A DNA stretch of 64,000 nt from Mesohalobacter salilacus (GTDB lineage Bacteria; Bacteroidota; Bacteroidia; Flavobacteriales; Flavobacteriaceae): contig RRZV01000018.1 of the NCBI GenBank assembly GCA_003931895.1, positions 34,916 to 98,915 on the forward strand, in the 5' to 3' direction. The position numbers and the translations under genes were made by a program. Below the pieces are notes generated by a model. The model was not told the origin of the DNA. It ran no database searches and saw only the letters and a program-made list of their open reading frames with translations. Shown here piece after piece: positions 27,206-34,923 of this stretch (its first letter is position 1; each line of letters opens with the position of its first letter).

Positions 27206-28159
27206 TTAATTTTGATTTTCAATAGATTTATATGCAGCTATCACTTTTTTAACGAGCTTGTGGCGGATAACATCTTTGTCATCTAAATAAATGATACCAA
27301 CACCTTTGACATCTTTTAAAATAAGCAAAGCTTCTTTGAGTCCTGAAATGATGCGCCGTGGTAAATCCACTTGACCTGTATCACCGGTAAGCATAAATTT
27401 GGCGTTTTTGCCCATTCGAGTAAGAAACATTTTCATTTGGGCGTGCGTGGTGTTTTGAGCTTCGTCGAGAATCACAAAAGCATGATCTAATGTTCGACCA
27501 CGCATAAAGGCCATTGGTGCAATTTGGATGATGCCTTTTTCGATGTATGTATCGAGTTTTTCAGGAGGAATCATATCGCGCAAAGCATCGTAAAGCGGTT
27601 GCATATAAGGGTCAAGTTTCTCTTTGAGATCACCTGGTAAAAAGCCAAGGTTTTCTCCAGCTTCTACGGCAGGACGTGTTAAAATGATGCGTCTAACTTG
27701 CTTTTGTTTTAAAGCTCTTACCGCTAAAGCGACACCAGTGTAAGTTTTTCCTGTTCCTGCTGGGCCGATGGCAAACACCATATCGTTTTTATTCATCAGC
27801 TCGACAAGTTTGCGCTGATTGGCTGTTTGGGCTTTGATATTTCGACCGCCTACGCCGTGCACTAAAACTTCAGAAGCACTTTGAGGCGTGGCATAATCTG
27901 CAGAAGATTCGCTGGTTAAGACACGTTCAATACTGTTTTCATCAATCTTATTGTATTTGGTGAAGTGATCTAAAACCATGGCAAATCGCTTGTCAAATTC
28001 TTCTAAGCGTTCTTCATTGCCGTAAACTTTTATTTTATTGCCTCGAGCAACAATTTTAAGTTTAGGAAAATAAGATTTGATGAGTTCTATATTGGCATTG
28101 TGTTGCCCAAAAAACTCTTTAGGACTGATGTCAGATAATTCAATAATAAGTTCGTTCAA
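27206..28159 (-). CDS. PhoH-family ATPase
   Basis: 317 residues. The Walker A GPAGTGKT is at residues 132-139, Walker B is VILDEAQN, and the sensor-like segment is MLTGDTGQVDLPR. This is the housekeeping PhoH-like form often linked to RNA metabolism; its substrate is uncertain. It heads the minus-strand run phoH-purC-GH3 and has its own consensus promoter. Confidence 0.93.
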   Translation of the reverse strand: MNELIIELSDISPKEFFGQHNANIELIKSYFPKLKIVARGNKIKVYGNEERLEEFDKRFAMVLDHFTKYNKIDENSIERVLTSESSADYATPQSASEVLVHGVGGRNIKAQTANQRKLVELMNKNDMVFAIGPAGTGKTYTGVALAVRALKQKQVRRIILTRPAVEAGENLGFLPGDLKEKLDPYMQPLYDALRDMIPPEKLDTYIEKGIIQIAPMAFMRGRTLDHAFVILDEAQNTTHAQMKMFLTRMGKNAKFMLTGDTGQVDLPRRIISGLKEALLILKDVKGVGIIYLDDKDVIRHKLVKKVIAAYKSIENQN

Positions 28160-28197
28160 AGAAAGCTAATTTTGTTATTATGGTTAAATTCGCATTT

Positions 28198-28230
28198 CAA
28201 ATTTAAACAAATAAAAATTTAGAACATCAA
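28198..28230 (-). promoter_or_regulatory. Bacteroidota-type promoter of phoH
   Basis: On the minus strand: TTG, 22 bases, TAAATTTG. The -7 element ends about 39 bases before the phoH ATG, leaving a short leader. Confidence 0.6.
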
Positions 28231-28245
28231 TTTAATGTTATTTTA

Positions 28246-28280
28246 GTTGGTAGTTTTTAGTTGGTAGTCGGTAGAAAGTA
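28246..28280. repeat. degenerate heptanucleotide repeat (5 units)
   Basis: Five consecutive 7-base units of the form GnnnnTA: GTTGGTA, GTTTTTA, GTTGGTA, GTCGGTA, GAAAGTA. It is intergenic, between the phoH promoter and element B. Confidence 0.7.
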
Positions 28281-28335
28281 GATGAAGCTAATTGTTACTA
28301 GCTAAAACGTTTAATCTTTGTTCTGAATGGGATTT

Positions 28336-28430
28336 GAAAACGAGATTTGCGGTAGGGATAGAAGTGGTATCCCACAGTGCCACGCCATAAGCGTGACGCG
28401 AGGAATACAAACGGATAGCCCGGCTACCGC
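28336..28430 (+). repeat. structured intergenic element B (nested hairpins)
   Basis: Outer 7-bp stem GCGGTAG (28349-28355) with CTACCGC (28424-28430); inner TATCC (28368-28372) with GGATA (28413-28417); apical CACGC/GCGTG hairpin (28381-28385, 28391-28395). It begins with GAAAACGA and carries the 16-base core shared with element A. It ends 21 bases before the start codon of the SAM hydrolase gene, so it would lie in that gene's leader or promoter region. Confidence 0.65.
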
Positions 28431-28451
28431 CCAAATTATACTTATTTATAG

Positions 28452-29282
28452 ATGTCTATCATTACTTTAACAACAGATTTTGGCTTGAAAGATCACTCGG
28501 TTGCAGCAGTGAAAGGTGCGTTGTACAGCGAACTTGAAGATGCTAAAGTGATAGATATTTCGCATTTGATTTCACCATTTAATATTATTGAAGCGGCTTT
28601 TGTAATTAAAAATGCTTACCATAATTTTCCAAGAGGTAGCGTTCATGTGATTGGGGTTGATGCAGAGTTAACGCCTGAAAATAAGCATATTGCGGTTTGT
28701 TTAGATGGGCATTATTTCGTTTGTGCCAATAACGGCATAATGTCGCTGATTGCCTCTGAAATAAAACCAGACAAAATCGTAGAAATCAATATTCATAAAG
28801 CTCTAGATACGAATTTTACAGTGCTGGATGTGTTTATTAAAGTGGCTGGGCATATTGTAAGAGGTGGAAAATTGGAAGTGATTGGTAAACCCATTGAAGC
28901 ACTTAAACAATTAAAGTATATTGAACCTCAGGTTAATACAGCTGAGACTCAAATAATAGGTCATGTGGTGTATATTGATAATTTTGGTAATGTGATTTCT
29001 AATATTAAAAAGCCATTTTTTGAAGCTTTAACTAAAGGACGTGATTATGTTATTAATGCTAGGAATACTAAGTTTAAAACTGTTTACGACTCTTACAGCG
29101 AGGCTATAAATTTTGATATTCCTGCGAATAAACGTGAAGAAGCTGGGAAAAAATTAGCCTTGTTTAATTCTTCAGGCTATCTGGAATTAGCATTGTATAA
29201 AAGCAATCCAAATCATACCGGAAGCGCTTCAAGTTTGTTGGGTTTGAAAGTGATGGATACAGTTACAGTAAATTTTTTATGA
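28452..29282 (+). CDS. SAM hydroxide adenosyltransferase (DUF62) family protein
   Basis: 276 residues with the two-domain DUF62 layout: N-terminal TLTTDFGLKDHS (Asp9 contacts the ribose in the family), ANNGIMSLI, and a C-terminal beta-barrel with HVVYIDNFGNVISNI. Characterised members hydrolyse S-adenosylmethionine to adenosine and methionine or halogenate it. The usual DPGVGtxR stretch reads DAELTPENKH at residues 70-79, so the catalytic triad is not the textbook one. It overlaps the next gene by 4 bases and heads the gldFG operon. Confidence 0.85.
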   Translation: MSIITLTTDFGLKDHSVAAVKGALYSELEDAKVIDISHLISPFNIIEAAFVIKNAYHNFPRGSVHVIGVDAELTPENKHIAVCLDGHYFVCANNGIMSLIASEIKPDKIVEINIHKALDTNFTVLDVFIKVAGHIVRGGKLEVIGKPIEALKQLKYIEPQVNTAETQIIGHVVYIDNFGNVISNIKKPFFEALTKGRDYVINARNTKFKTVYDSYSEAINFDIPANKREEAGKKLALFNSSGYLELALYKSNPNHTGSASSLLGLKVMDTVTVNFL

Positions 29283-29578
29283 TGATAAAACGAATTGTCA
29301 AAATGGAATTTGAAACAAAATATATTGAAGAATTCCAGCGTTTGTTTGATAATAACAAAACTAAGATCAGAAATTTTGAGGGTTGTCAACATTTAGAGTT
29401 ATGGCAAGATATCAATGATAATTCTACATTTATGACTTATAGTTATTGGCGTTCTGAAAATGATTTGAATACATACAGACAGTCTGACTTGTTTAAAACT
29501 GTTTGGTCTAAAACCAAAACAATGTTTGCCAAAAAACCTCAAGCTTGGAGTGTAAATACATTACATCAATTAAATTAA
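29279..29578 (+). CDS. antibiotic biosynthesis monooxygenase (ABM) domain protein
   Basis: A 99-residue single-domain dimeric alpha-beta barrel fold: IKRIVKMEFETKYIEEFQRLF, FEGCQHLELWQDINDNSTFMTYSYWRSENDL. Members act as quinol or haem-related monooxygenases, but many are uncharacterised. The start ATG overlaps the stop of the SAM hydrolase gene (ATGA). The next gene, gldF, begins 6 bases later, so it is part of the operon. Confidence 0.82.
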   Translation: MMIKRIVKMEFETKYIEEFQRLFDNNKTKIRNFEGCQHLELWQDINDNSTFMTYSYWRSENDLNTYRQSDLFKTVWSKTKTMFAKKPQAWSVNTLHQLN

Positions 29579-29584
29579 ATATTA

Positions 29585-30316
29585 ATGTGGGCCATTTTTA
29601 AAAAAGAATTTTTTGGATTTTTTAGCTCTGTTGTTGGGGTTTTGGTTATTGTTATTTTTTTAGTCATAACGGGTTTAATGCTTTGGGTGTTTGATACGCC
29701 TTATAACATTTACAATGCAGCTTATGCAGATTTGACTTTATTTTTTGAATTGGCGCCTTGGGTGTTTTTGTTTCTGATTCCTGGCATTTGTATGAAGAGT
29801 TTTTCAGAAGAACAGCGTCAAGGTACTTTAGAGCTATTATTAACCAAACCCATTAGTCTAAAAGGTTTGATTCTAGGTAAGTTTTTTGGCGCTTTTGTTC
29901 TCAGCTTTATTGCTATTCTTCCTAGTTTGGTTTATGTTATAAGTATTCAGAATTTGGCTTCAAACCCAGAAAATATTGATTATGGTGCAATGGCAGCGTC
30001 TTATTTTGGGTTATTATTTCTTATTGTAGTTTATACAGCTATTGGTATTTTTTCTTCAACCTTGAGCAGCAATCAACTCACTGCATTTATGTTTGGAGTC
30101 GTGTTGTGCTTAGTTGTGTTTTACGCTTTTTATGGCTTATCCGCTTCAGGTATTTTTGGCAATGATATATTTGCTTTAGAATTTTTGAGTTTAAATTACC
30201 ATTACAAAGCCATGATGCGTGGAGTGATTGACTCTCGAGATTTAATTTACTTTATATCCATCTGGGTGTTGTTTATGAGTTTTACATTTTGGCGCTTAAA
30301 ATCTCTGAAAAGTTAA
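29585..30316 (+). CDS. gldF: gliding motility ABC transporter permease GldF
   Basis: 243 residues with six membrane segments and the GldF start (MWAIFKKEFFGFFSS). SFSEEQRQGTLELLLTKPIS matches the ABC-2 permease family. GldA, GldF and GldG form an ABC transporter required for gliding in several Flavobacteriaceae. The ATPase gene gldA is not in the window and is often encoded elsewhere. gldG follows 1 base later. Confidence 0.93.
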   Translation: MWAIFKKEFFGFFSSVVGVLVIVIFLVITGLMLWVFDTPYNIYNAAYADLTLFFELAPWVFLFLIPGICMKSFSEEQRQGTLELLLTKPISLKGLILGKFFGAFVLSFIAILPSLVYVISIQNLASNPENIDYGAMAASYFGLLFLIVVYTAIGIFSSTLSSNQLTAFMFGVVLCLVVFYAFYGLSASGIFGNDIFALEFLSLNYHYKAMMRGVIDSRDLIYFISIWVLFMSFTFWRLKSLKS

Positions 30317-30317
30317 T

Positions 30318-31976
30318 ATGAAAAAGCAACTAAAATCGGGGATAATTATAATGCTACTTCTTCTTGTGGTCAATGTGATTTCGTATCATTTTTATAAACG
30401 ATTTGACTTTACTTCTGATGGTAGGTTTACCATATCGCAAATTAGCGAAAATTTAATTGATTCGATTGAAAGTCCTCTAAAGATAAGCGTGTTTCTTAAA
30501 GGTGAGTTGAACGGTGAGTTTAAAAGACTACAACGTGAAACTCAATTTTTATTAGAAGAATTTAAAGCCCAAAACCCTCAAATTAGATTTGAATTTATCA
30601 ATCCTGTAGGCGAAAAGGATAATCCACAGCAAGTTGGTAATGCCTTTTACCAAAACGGGATGATGCCCGAGAATTTAAGCGTGATGAAAAATGGAAAATT
30701 AACCAAAACCTTAATTTTTCCTTGGGCTGTTGTTAAATACAAAGGTCAGCAAATGCCTGTTCATCTTTTAAATAAGAAACTCAACGCCAATGTTGAATCT
30801 ATGATCAACTCCTCAGTGCAAAATCTTGAGTATGCTTTTACAGATGTTTTTCTTAAGTTAAGTCGAGAGCGGAAAAAGAAAATTGCTGTTTTAAGAAGCA
30901 ATGGCGAACTAGAAGACAGGTATCTAACTGATTTTTTGAGTAGTATAAGAGAGTATTACCTGATTGCACCCTTTTCTCTTGATTCTGTTCAGACCCATCC
31001 ACAAAAAGTTTTAAAAGAATTACAAAAATTTGACGCCATTATAGAAGCCAAACCTACAGAAGCGTTTACTGATAAAGAGATTTATGTTTTGGATCAATAC
31101 ATTATGAACGGTGGCAAAGCGCTTTGGATGGTTGAAAGCGTTGCAGTAGAAAAAGATAGCTTAAAGCAAACAGGCTCAACCATTGCGATGCCAAGGGATT
31201 TGAATTTATTGAATTTGTTTTTTAAATATGGCATACGAATTAATTACGAACTGATTAATGACGTGTATTCTGCTCCAATTTATTTAGCCGCTGGTAAAGC
31301 TGAAGACACACAATTAAGTCCTTACCCTTGGTTTTATGAGCCTTTAGCTAAGTCGCCTTCAAAGCATCCCATAGTCAGTAACATCAATGCCGTCAAGTTT
31401 GAATTTGCTAATAGTCTAGATACCTTAAAAAATGGGATTTCTAAAACAGTTTTGCTTCAAAGTTCAGAATTGTCTCGGGCTGAAGATGTGCCAAGAGAAA
31501 TTAGTCTTAATATGATTAATGTAAAACCCACGCCAGAGCAATATCCTAAGGGAAATTTTCCTTTAGCCGTTTTATTAGAAGGTGAATTTACCTCGGTATA
31601 TAAAAATAGAATAACTCCATTTGAATACAACAACTCAAAAGATAAAAGTATTAGAACTAAACAAATCGTGATAGCAGATGGTGATGTTGTTAAAAATGAA
31701 ATAGCCAAAGGCGAAGTGCTAAGTTTAGGCTTTGATAGATTTACGGGAGATACTTATGGTAACAAAACCTTTTTGACCAATGCTTTAAATTATCTTTTAG
31801 GAGATGAAGATTTAGTGAAATTACGCAACAAGCAAATCAATATTCCGCAATTAAATCCTGATAAAATTTTAAATGAATCAACAATTTGGCAAGTTTTAAA
31901 CATCGGAATTGGAATACTATTGATTATGGCTTTTGGTATATTTATGTACTGGTTTAGACAAAATAAATACCGATGA
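30318..31976 (+). CDS. gldG: gliding motility ABC transporter auxiliary protein GldG
   Basis: 552 residues with an N-terminal membrane segment (about 8-24), a large extracytoplasmic domain and a C-terminal membrane segment (about 525-545). Typical segments are RFDFTSDGRFTIS, LNGEFKRLQRETQFLLEEFK and GNAFYQNGMMPENLSVMKNG. It partners GldF. The next gene overlaps it by 4 bases (ATGA). Confidence 0.94.
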   Translation: MKKQLKSGIIIMLLLLVVNVISYHFYKRFDFTSDGRFTISQISENLIDSIESPLKISVFLKGELNGEFKRLQRETQFLLEEFKAQNPQIRFEFINPVGEKDNPQQVGNAFYQNGMMPENLSVMKNGKLTKTLIFPWAVVKYKGQQMPVHLLNKKLNANVESMINSSVQNLEYAFTDVFLKLSRERKKKIAVLRSNGELEDRYLTDFLSSIREYYLIAPFSLDSVQTHPQKVLKELQKFDAIIEAKPTEAFTDKEIYVLDQYIMNGGKALWMVESVAVEKDSLKQTGSTIAMPRDLNLLNLFFKYGIRINYELINDVYSAPIYLAAGKAEDTQLSPYPWFYEPLAKSPSKHPIVSNINAVKFEFANSLDTLKNGISKTVLLQSSELSRAEDVPREISLNMINVKPTPEQYPKGNFPLAVLLEGEFTSVYKNRITPFEYNNSKDKSIRTKQIVIADGDVVKNEIAKGEVLSLGFDRFTGDTYGNKTFLTNALNYLLGDEDLVKLRNKQINIPQLNPDKILNESTIWQVLNIGIGILLIMAFGIFMYWFRQNKYR

Positions 31977-34867
31977 ATGTTGAAACGCTAGTCTCAAGTT
32001 TTTCAGGAGACATCAAAACTGATGCCTTACACCAAAGTATTTATGCTACAGATGCTTCAGTGTATCAACAAAGACCAACAGCTGTGGCAATCCCTAAATC
32101 CAAAGGCGACTTAAAACAGCTTATAAAGTTTGCTTCTGAACACAACACCTCATTAATACCAAGAGCTGCGGGCACTTCACTGGCGGGACAATGTGTAGGT
32201 TCTGGAATCGTGGTTGATACCGGTAAATATTTTACACAAATTTTAAAAATTAATGCTGAAACCAAAACCGTTATTCTTCAGCCAGGAGTAATTAGAGATG
32301 AGCTTAATTTGACTTTAAAGCCCTATAATTTATTTTTTGGACCAAACACTTCGACTTCTAATCGTTGTATGATAGGAGGAATGGTTGGGAATAATTCCTC
32401 AGGCACAACATCTATTCAATACGGTACAACACGTGATAAAGTTATAAGCCTAAAATGTATATTATCTGATGCGGAGGAAGTTCATTTTAAAACATTGTCT
32501 AAAGAAGAGTTTATAAGCAAAACAAAGCTAAACACCACAGAAGGCAAAATTTATAGTTTTTTTTGGAACTTGGTTAATAAAGCAGAATTAATAGCTTCTA
32601 TTAAAAAAAGTTATCCAAAGAAAAATATTCATAGACGTAATACGGGTTATGCTTTAGACGATGTAGTTGAGCAATATCAAAAAACACAAACTATCAATTT
32701 AGCACGTTTTATTTGTGGCAGTGAAGGAACTTTAGGTTTTATCACTGAAATTGAACTTCAATTAGATGATTTGCCGCCCAAACATTCAGCACTTGTAGCT
32801 GCTCATTTCAAGACAATTAATGAAACTTTATCAGCTGTAAAAACTATAATGCAACACAATTTATACGCCTGCGAAATGATGGATGATACCATTTTGGATT
32901 GTACAAAAAATCATCTGGAATATAAAGATTATCGTTTTTTTATTAATGGTGAGCCTAAAGCCATATTGTTTTTAGAACTAAAAGCAGAAAGTGAAATTGA
33001 TTTAAGTCACAAGGTTGAAGCTTTAGCTCAAGATTTGAGGAATAAGACGGCTTGTTACTCACAACCTGTTTTAAAAGTAGATGATATTAATAAAGCTTTT
33101 AATTTACGGAAAGCTGGACTAGGCTTGTTAGGCAGTATAGTTGGTGATGAAAAAGCTGTAGCTTGTATTGAAGATACGGCAGTAAGCCTAGAGGATTTAG
33201 ATGCCTATATTTCTGATTTTGCCAAATTGATGAAAAATTATAATCAAGAGCCTGTGTATTATGCTCACGCCGGAGCTGGAGAATTGCATTTGAGACCAAT
33301 TTTAAATCTCAAAACTCAAAAAGGTGTTGAAGATTTTGTTTCAATTACACACGAGGTTGCTAAACTCGTTAAGCAATATAAAGGCTCTTTAAGTGGAGAA
33401 CACGGCGATGGCATTGTAAGATCAAACTTCATTGAACTTATGCTGGGCGAAACCTGTTATGAAATGCTAAAAGGAGTAAAATCTACTTTTGATCCAAAAG
33501 TAATTTTTAATCCTGGTAAAATTGTTAATCCGTATCCTATTGATAAAAATTTTAGATATGAGTCTAATAGTGTAGCGCCTGAAATTGATAGCTTTTTAAA
33601 TTTTAATATAGAAAAGAATTTACTTCGAGCTGCTGAAAATTGTAATGGTAGTGGTGATTGTAGAAAAACCGAATTATCGGCGGGTAGTATGTGTCCAAGT
33701 TATCACGCTACAAAAAACGAACAAGACACCACAAGAGCCAGAGCCAACGCTTTGCGACAGTATCTGACTGATCCTAGCAATCTGTCAGATAAAGCTATTA
33801 AAGAAGTATTTGATTTATGTATTTCCTGTAAAGCCTGTAAACGCGAATGTCCAAGTAATGTTGATGCGGCAAGTTTTAAAGCAGAATGGACGCACCAATA
33901 TTATAAAACTCATAAAAGACCAATCAGAGATATATTGATTGGCTTTAATGATTCAATTAACAAAACGTTTCAACCTTTAGCCGGAGCTTATAATTATTTT
34001 GTACAACATAAATTTTGGTCAAAGACTCTTAAAAACTCTTTAGGATTTCACCAGAAGAGAAGTTTGCCACAACTTTCTCAGCAAACCTTCATTAAGTATT
34101 TGAATAAGAATAAAAGAGATTTAAAATTAAAAAAGCCTAAAATAAAAACAATCTATTTGTTTGTTGATGAATTTACAAATCGATTAGAAAGTGAAATAGG
34201 TAGAGATGCAGTAGAGCTTTTAACACATCTTGGTTATGAGGTTAAATATTTAAAGAATAAACCCAGCGGCAGAGCTTTGATTTCAAAAGGATTTTTAAAG
34301 CAAGCTAAAGCATTAGCTGAATATAATATCAATTTGTTTAAAGATGTTGTTGATGAAAGTACACCTTTAATTGGTATTGAACCTTCAGCAATTTTAGGAT
34401 TTAGAGATGATTATTTGAGACTAACAGACCAGACAGAAACAGCTAAAAAGTTATCCAAAAACACACTTTTAATAGAAGAATTTTTAAGTCAAGAAATACA
34501 ACAGGGAAATATTACTTCAAGCCATTTTTCTGATATAGCTTGTGAAGTTAAGTTGCACATTCATTGCCATCAAAAGGCGCTTTCAAATTCCAAAATCACA
34601 TTTGATGTAATAAACGTGGTTAAAAATGCAAAAGTCAGTATTATCCCTTCAGGTTGTTGCGGTATGGCTGGGGGATTTGGCTATGAAAAAGAGCATTATG
34701 AAATTAGCATGAAAATAGGGGAACTGATATTATTACCAGCCGTTAGAAAGTCTAAACCTCAAACTTATATTCTTGCTAATGGCAGTAGTTGTCGTCATCA
34801 AATCAAAGACGGAAGCTCTAAACGGGCTATTCATCCTGTGAGTTTTTTAAGACAGATGTTGAAGTAA
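31973..34867 (+). CDS. FAD-linked oxidase / Fe-S oxidoreductase fusion (YdiJ / D-2-hydroxyacid dehydrogenase type)
   Basis: 964 residues. An N-terminal FAD-binding PCMH domain (about 20-250: PRAAGTSLAGQCVG, GGMVGNNSSGT) is followed by an FAD-oxidase C domain (about 260-520: AHAGAGELHLRP, GEHGDGIVRS). A 4Fe-4S module then shows CISCKACKRECPSN near residue 615, and a C-terminal Cys-rich domain shows CCGMAGGFGYEKEHYE near residue 895. The layout matches quinone-linked D-lactate or D-2-hydroxyglutarate dehydrogenases; the substrate cannot be fixed. It overlaps gldG by 4 bases and is the last gene before a terminator. Confidence 0.9.
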   Translation: MNVETLVSSFSGDIKTDALHQSIYATDASVYQQRPTAVAIPKSKGDLKQLIKFASEHNTSLIPRAAGTSLAGQCVGSGIVVDTGKYFTQILKINAETKTVILQPGVIRDELNLTLKPYNLFFGPNTSTSNRCMIGGMVGNNSSGTTSIQYGTTRDKVISLKCILSDAEEVHFKTLSKEEFISKTKLNTTEGKIYSFFWNLVNKAELIASIKKSYPKKNIHRRNTGYALDDVVEQYQKTQTINLARFICGSEGTLGFITEIELQLDDLPPKHSALVAAHFKTINETLSAVKTIMQHNLYACEMMDDTILDCTKNHLEYKDYRFFINGEPKAILFLELKAESEIDLSHKVEALAQDLRNKTACYSQPVLKVDDINKAFNLRKAGLGLLGSIVGDEKAVACIEDTAVSLEDLDAYISDFAKLMKNYNQEPVYYAHAGAGELHLRPILNLKTQKGVEDFVSITHEVAKLVKQYKGSLSGEHGDGIVRSNFIELMLGETCYEMLKGVKSTFDPKVIFNPGKIVNPYPIDKNFRYESNSVAPEIDSFLNFNIEKNLLRAAENCNGSGDCRKTELSAGSMCPSYHATKNEQDTTRARANALRQYLTDPSNLSDKAIKEVFDLCISCKACKRECPSNVDAASFKAEWTHQYYKTHKRPIRDILIGFNDSINKTFQPLAGAYNYFVQHKFWSKTLKNSLGFHQKRSLPQLSQQTFIKYLNKNKRDLKLKKPKIKTIYLFVDEFTNRLESEIGRDAVELLTHLGYEVKYLKNKPSGRALISKGFLKQAKALAEYNINLFKDVVDESTPLIGIEPSAILGFRDDYLRLTDQTETAKKLSKNTLLIEEFLSQEIQQGNITSSHFSDIACEVKLHIHCHQKALSNSKITFDVINVVKNAKVSIIPSGCCGMAGGFGYEKEHYEISMKIGELILLPAVRKSKPQTYILANGSSCRHQIKDGSSKRAIHPVSFLRQMLK

Positions 34868-34875
34868 TAAACAAA

Positions 34876-34906
34876 AAAAATCCTAAGCATTAGACTTAGG
34901 ATTTTT
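34876..34906. terminator. bidirectional terminator
   Basis: AAAAATCCTAAG and CTTAGGATTTTT form a 12-bp stem with a 7-base loop. It lies between the oxidoreductase gene (plus) and secDF (minus) and has A- and T-rich flanks on both sides. Confidence 0.88.
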
Positions 34907-34923
34907 GATATAATTTAAAAATT

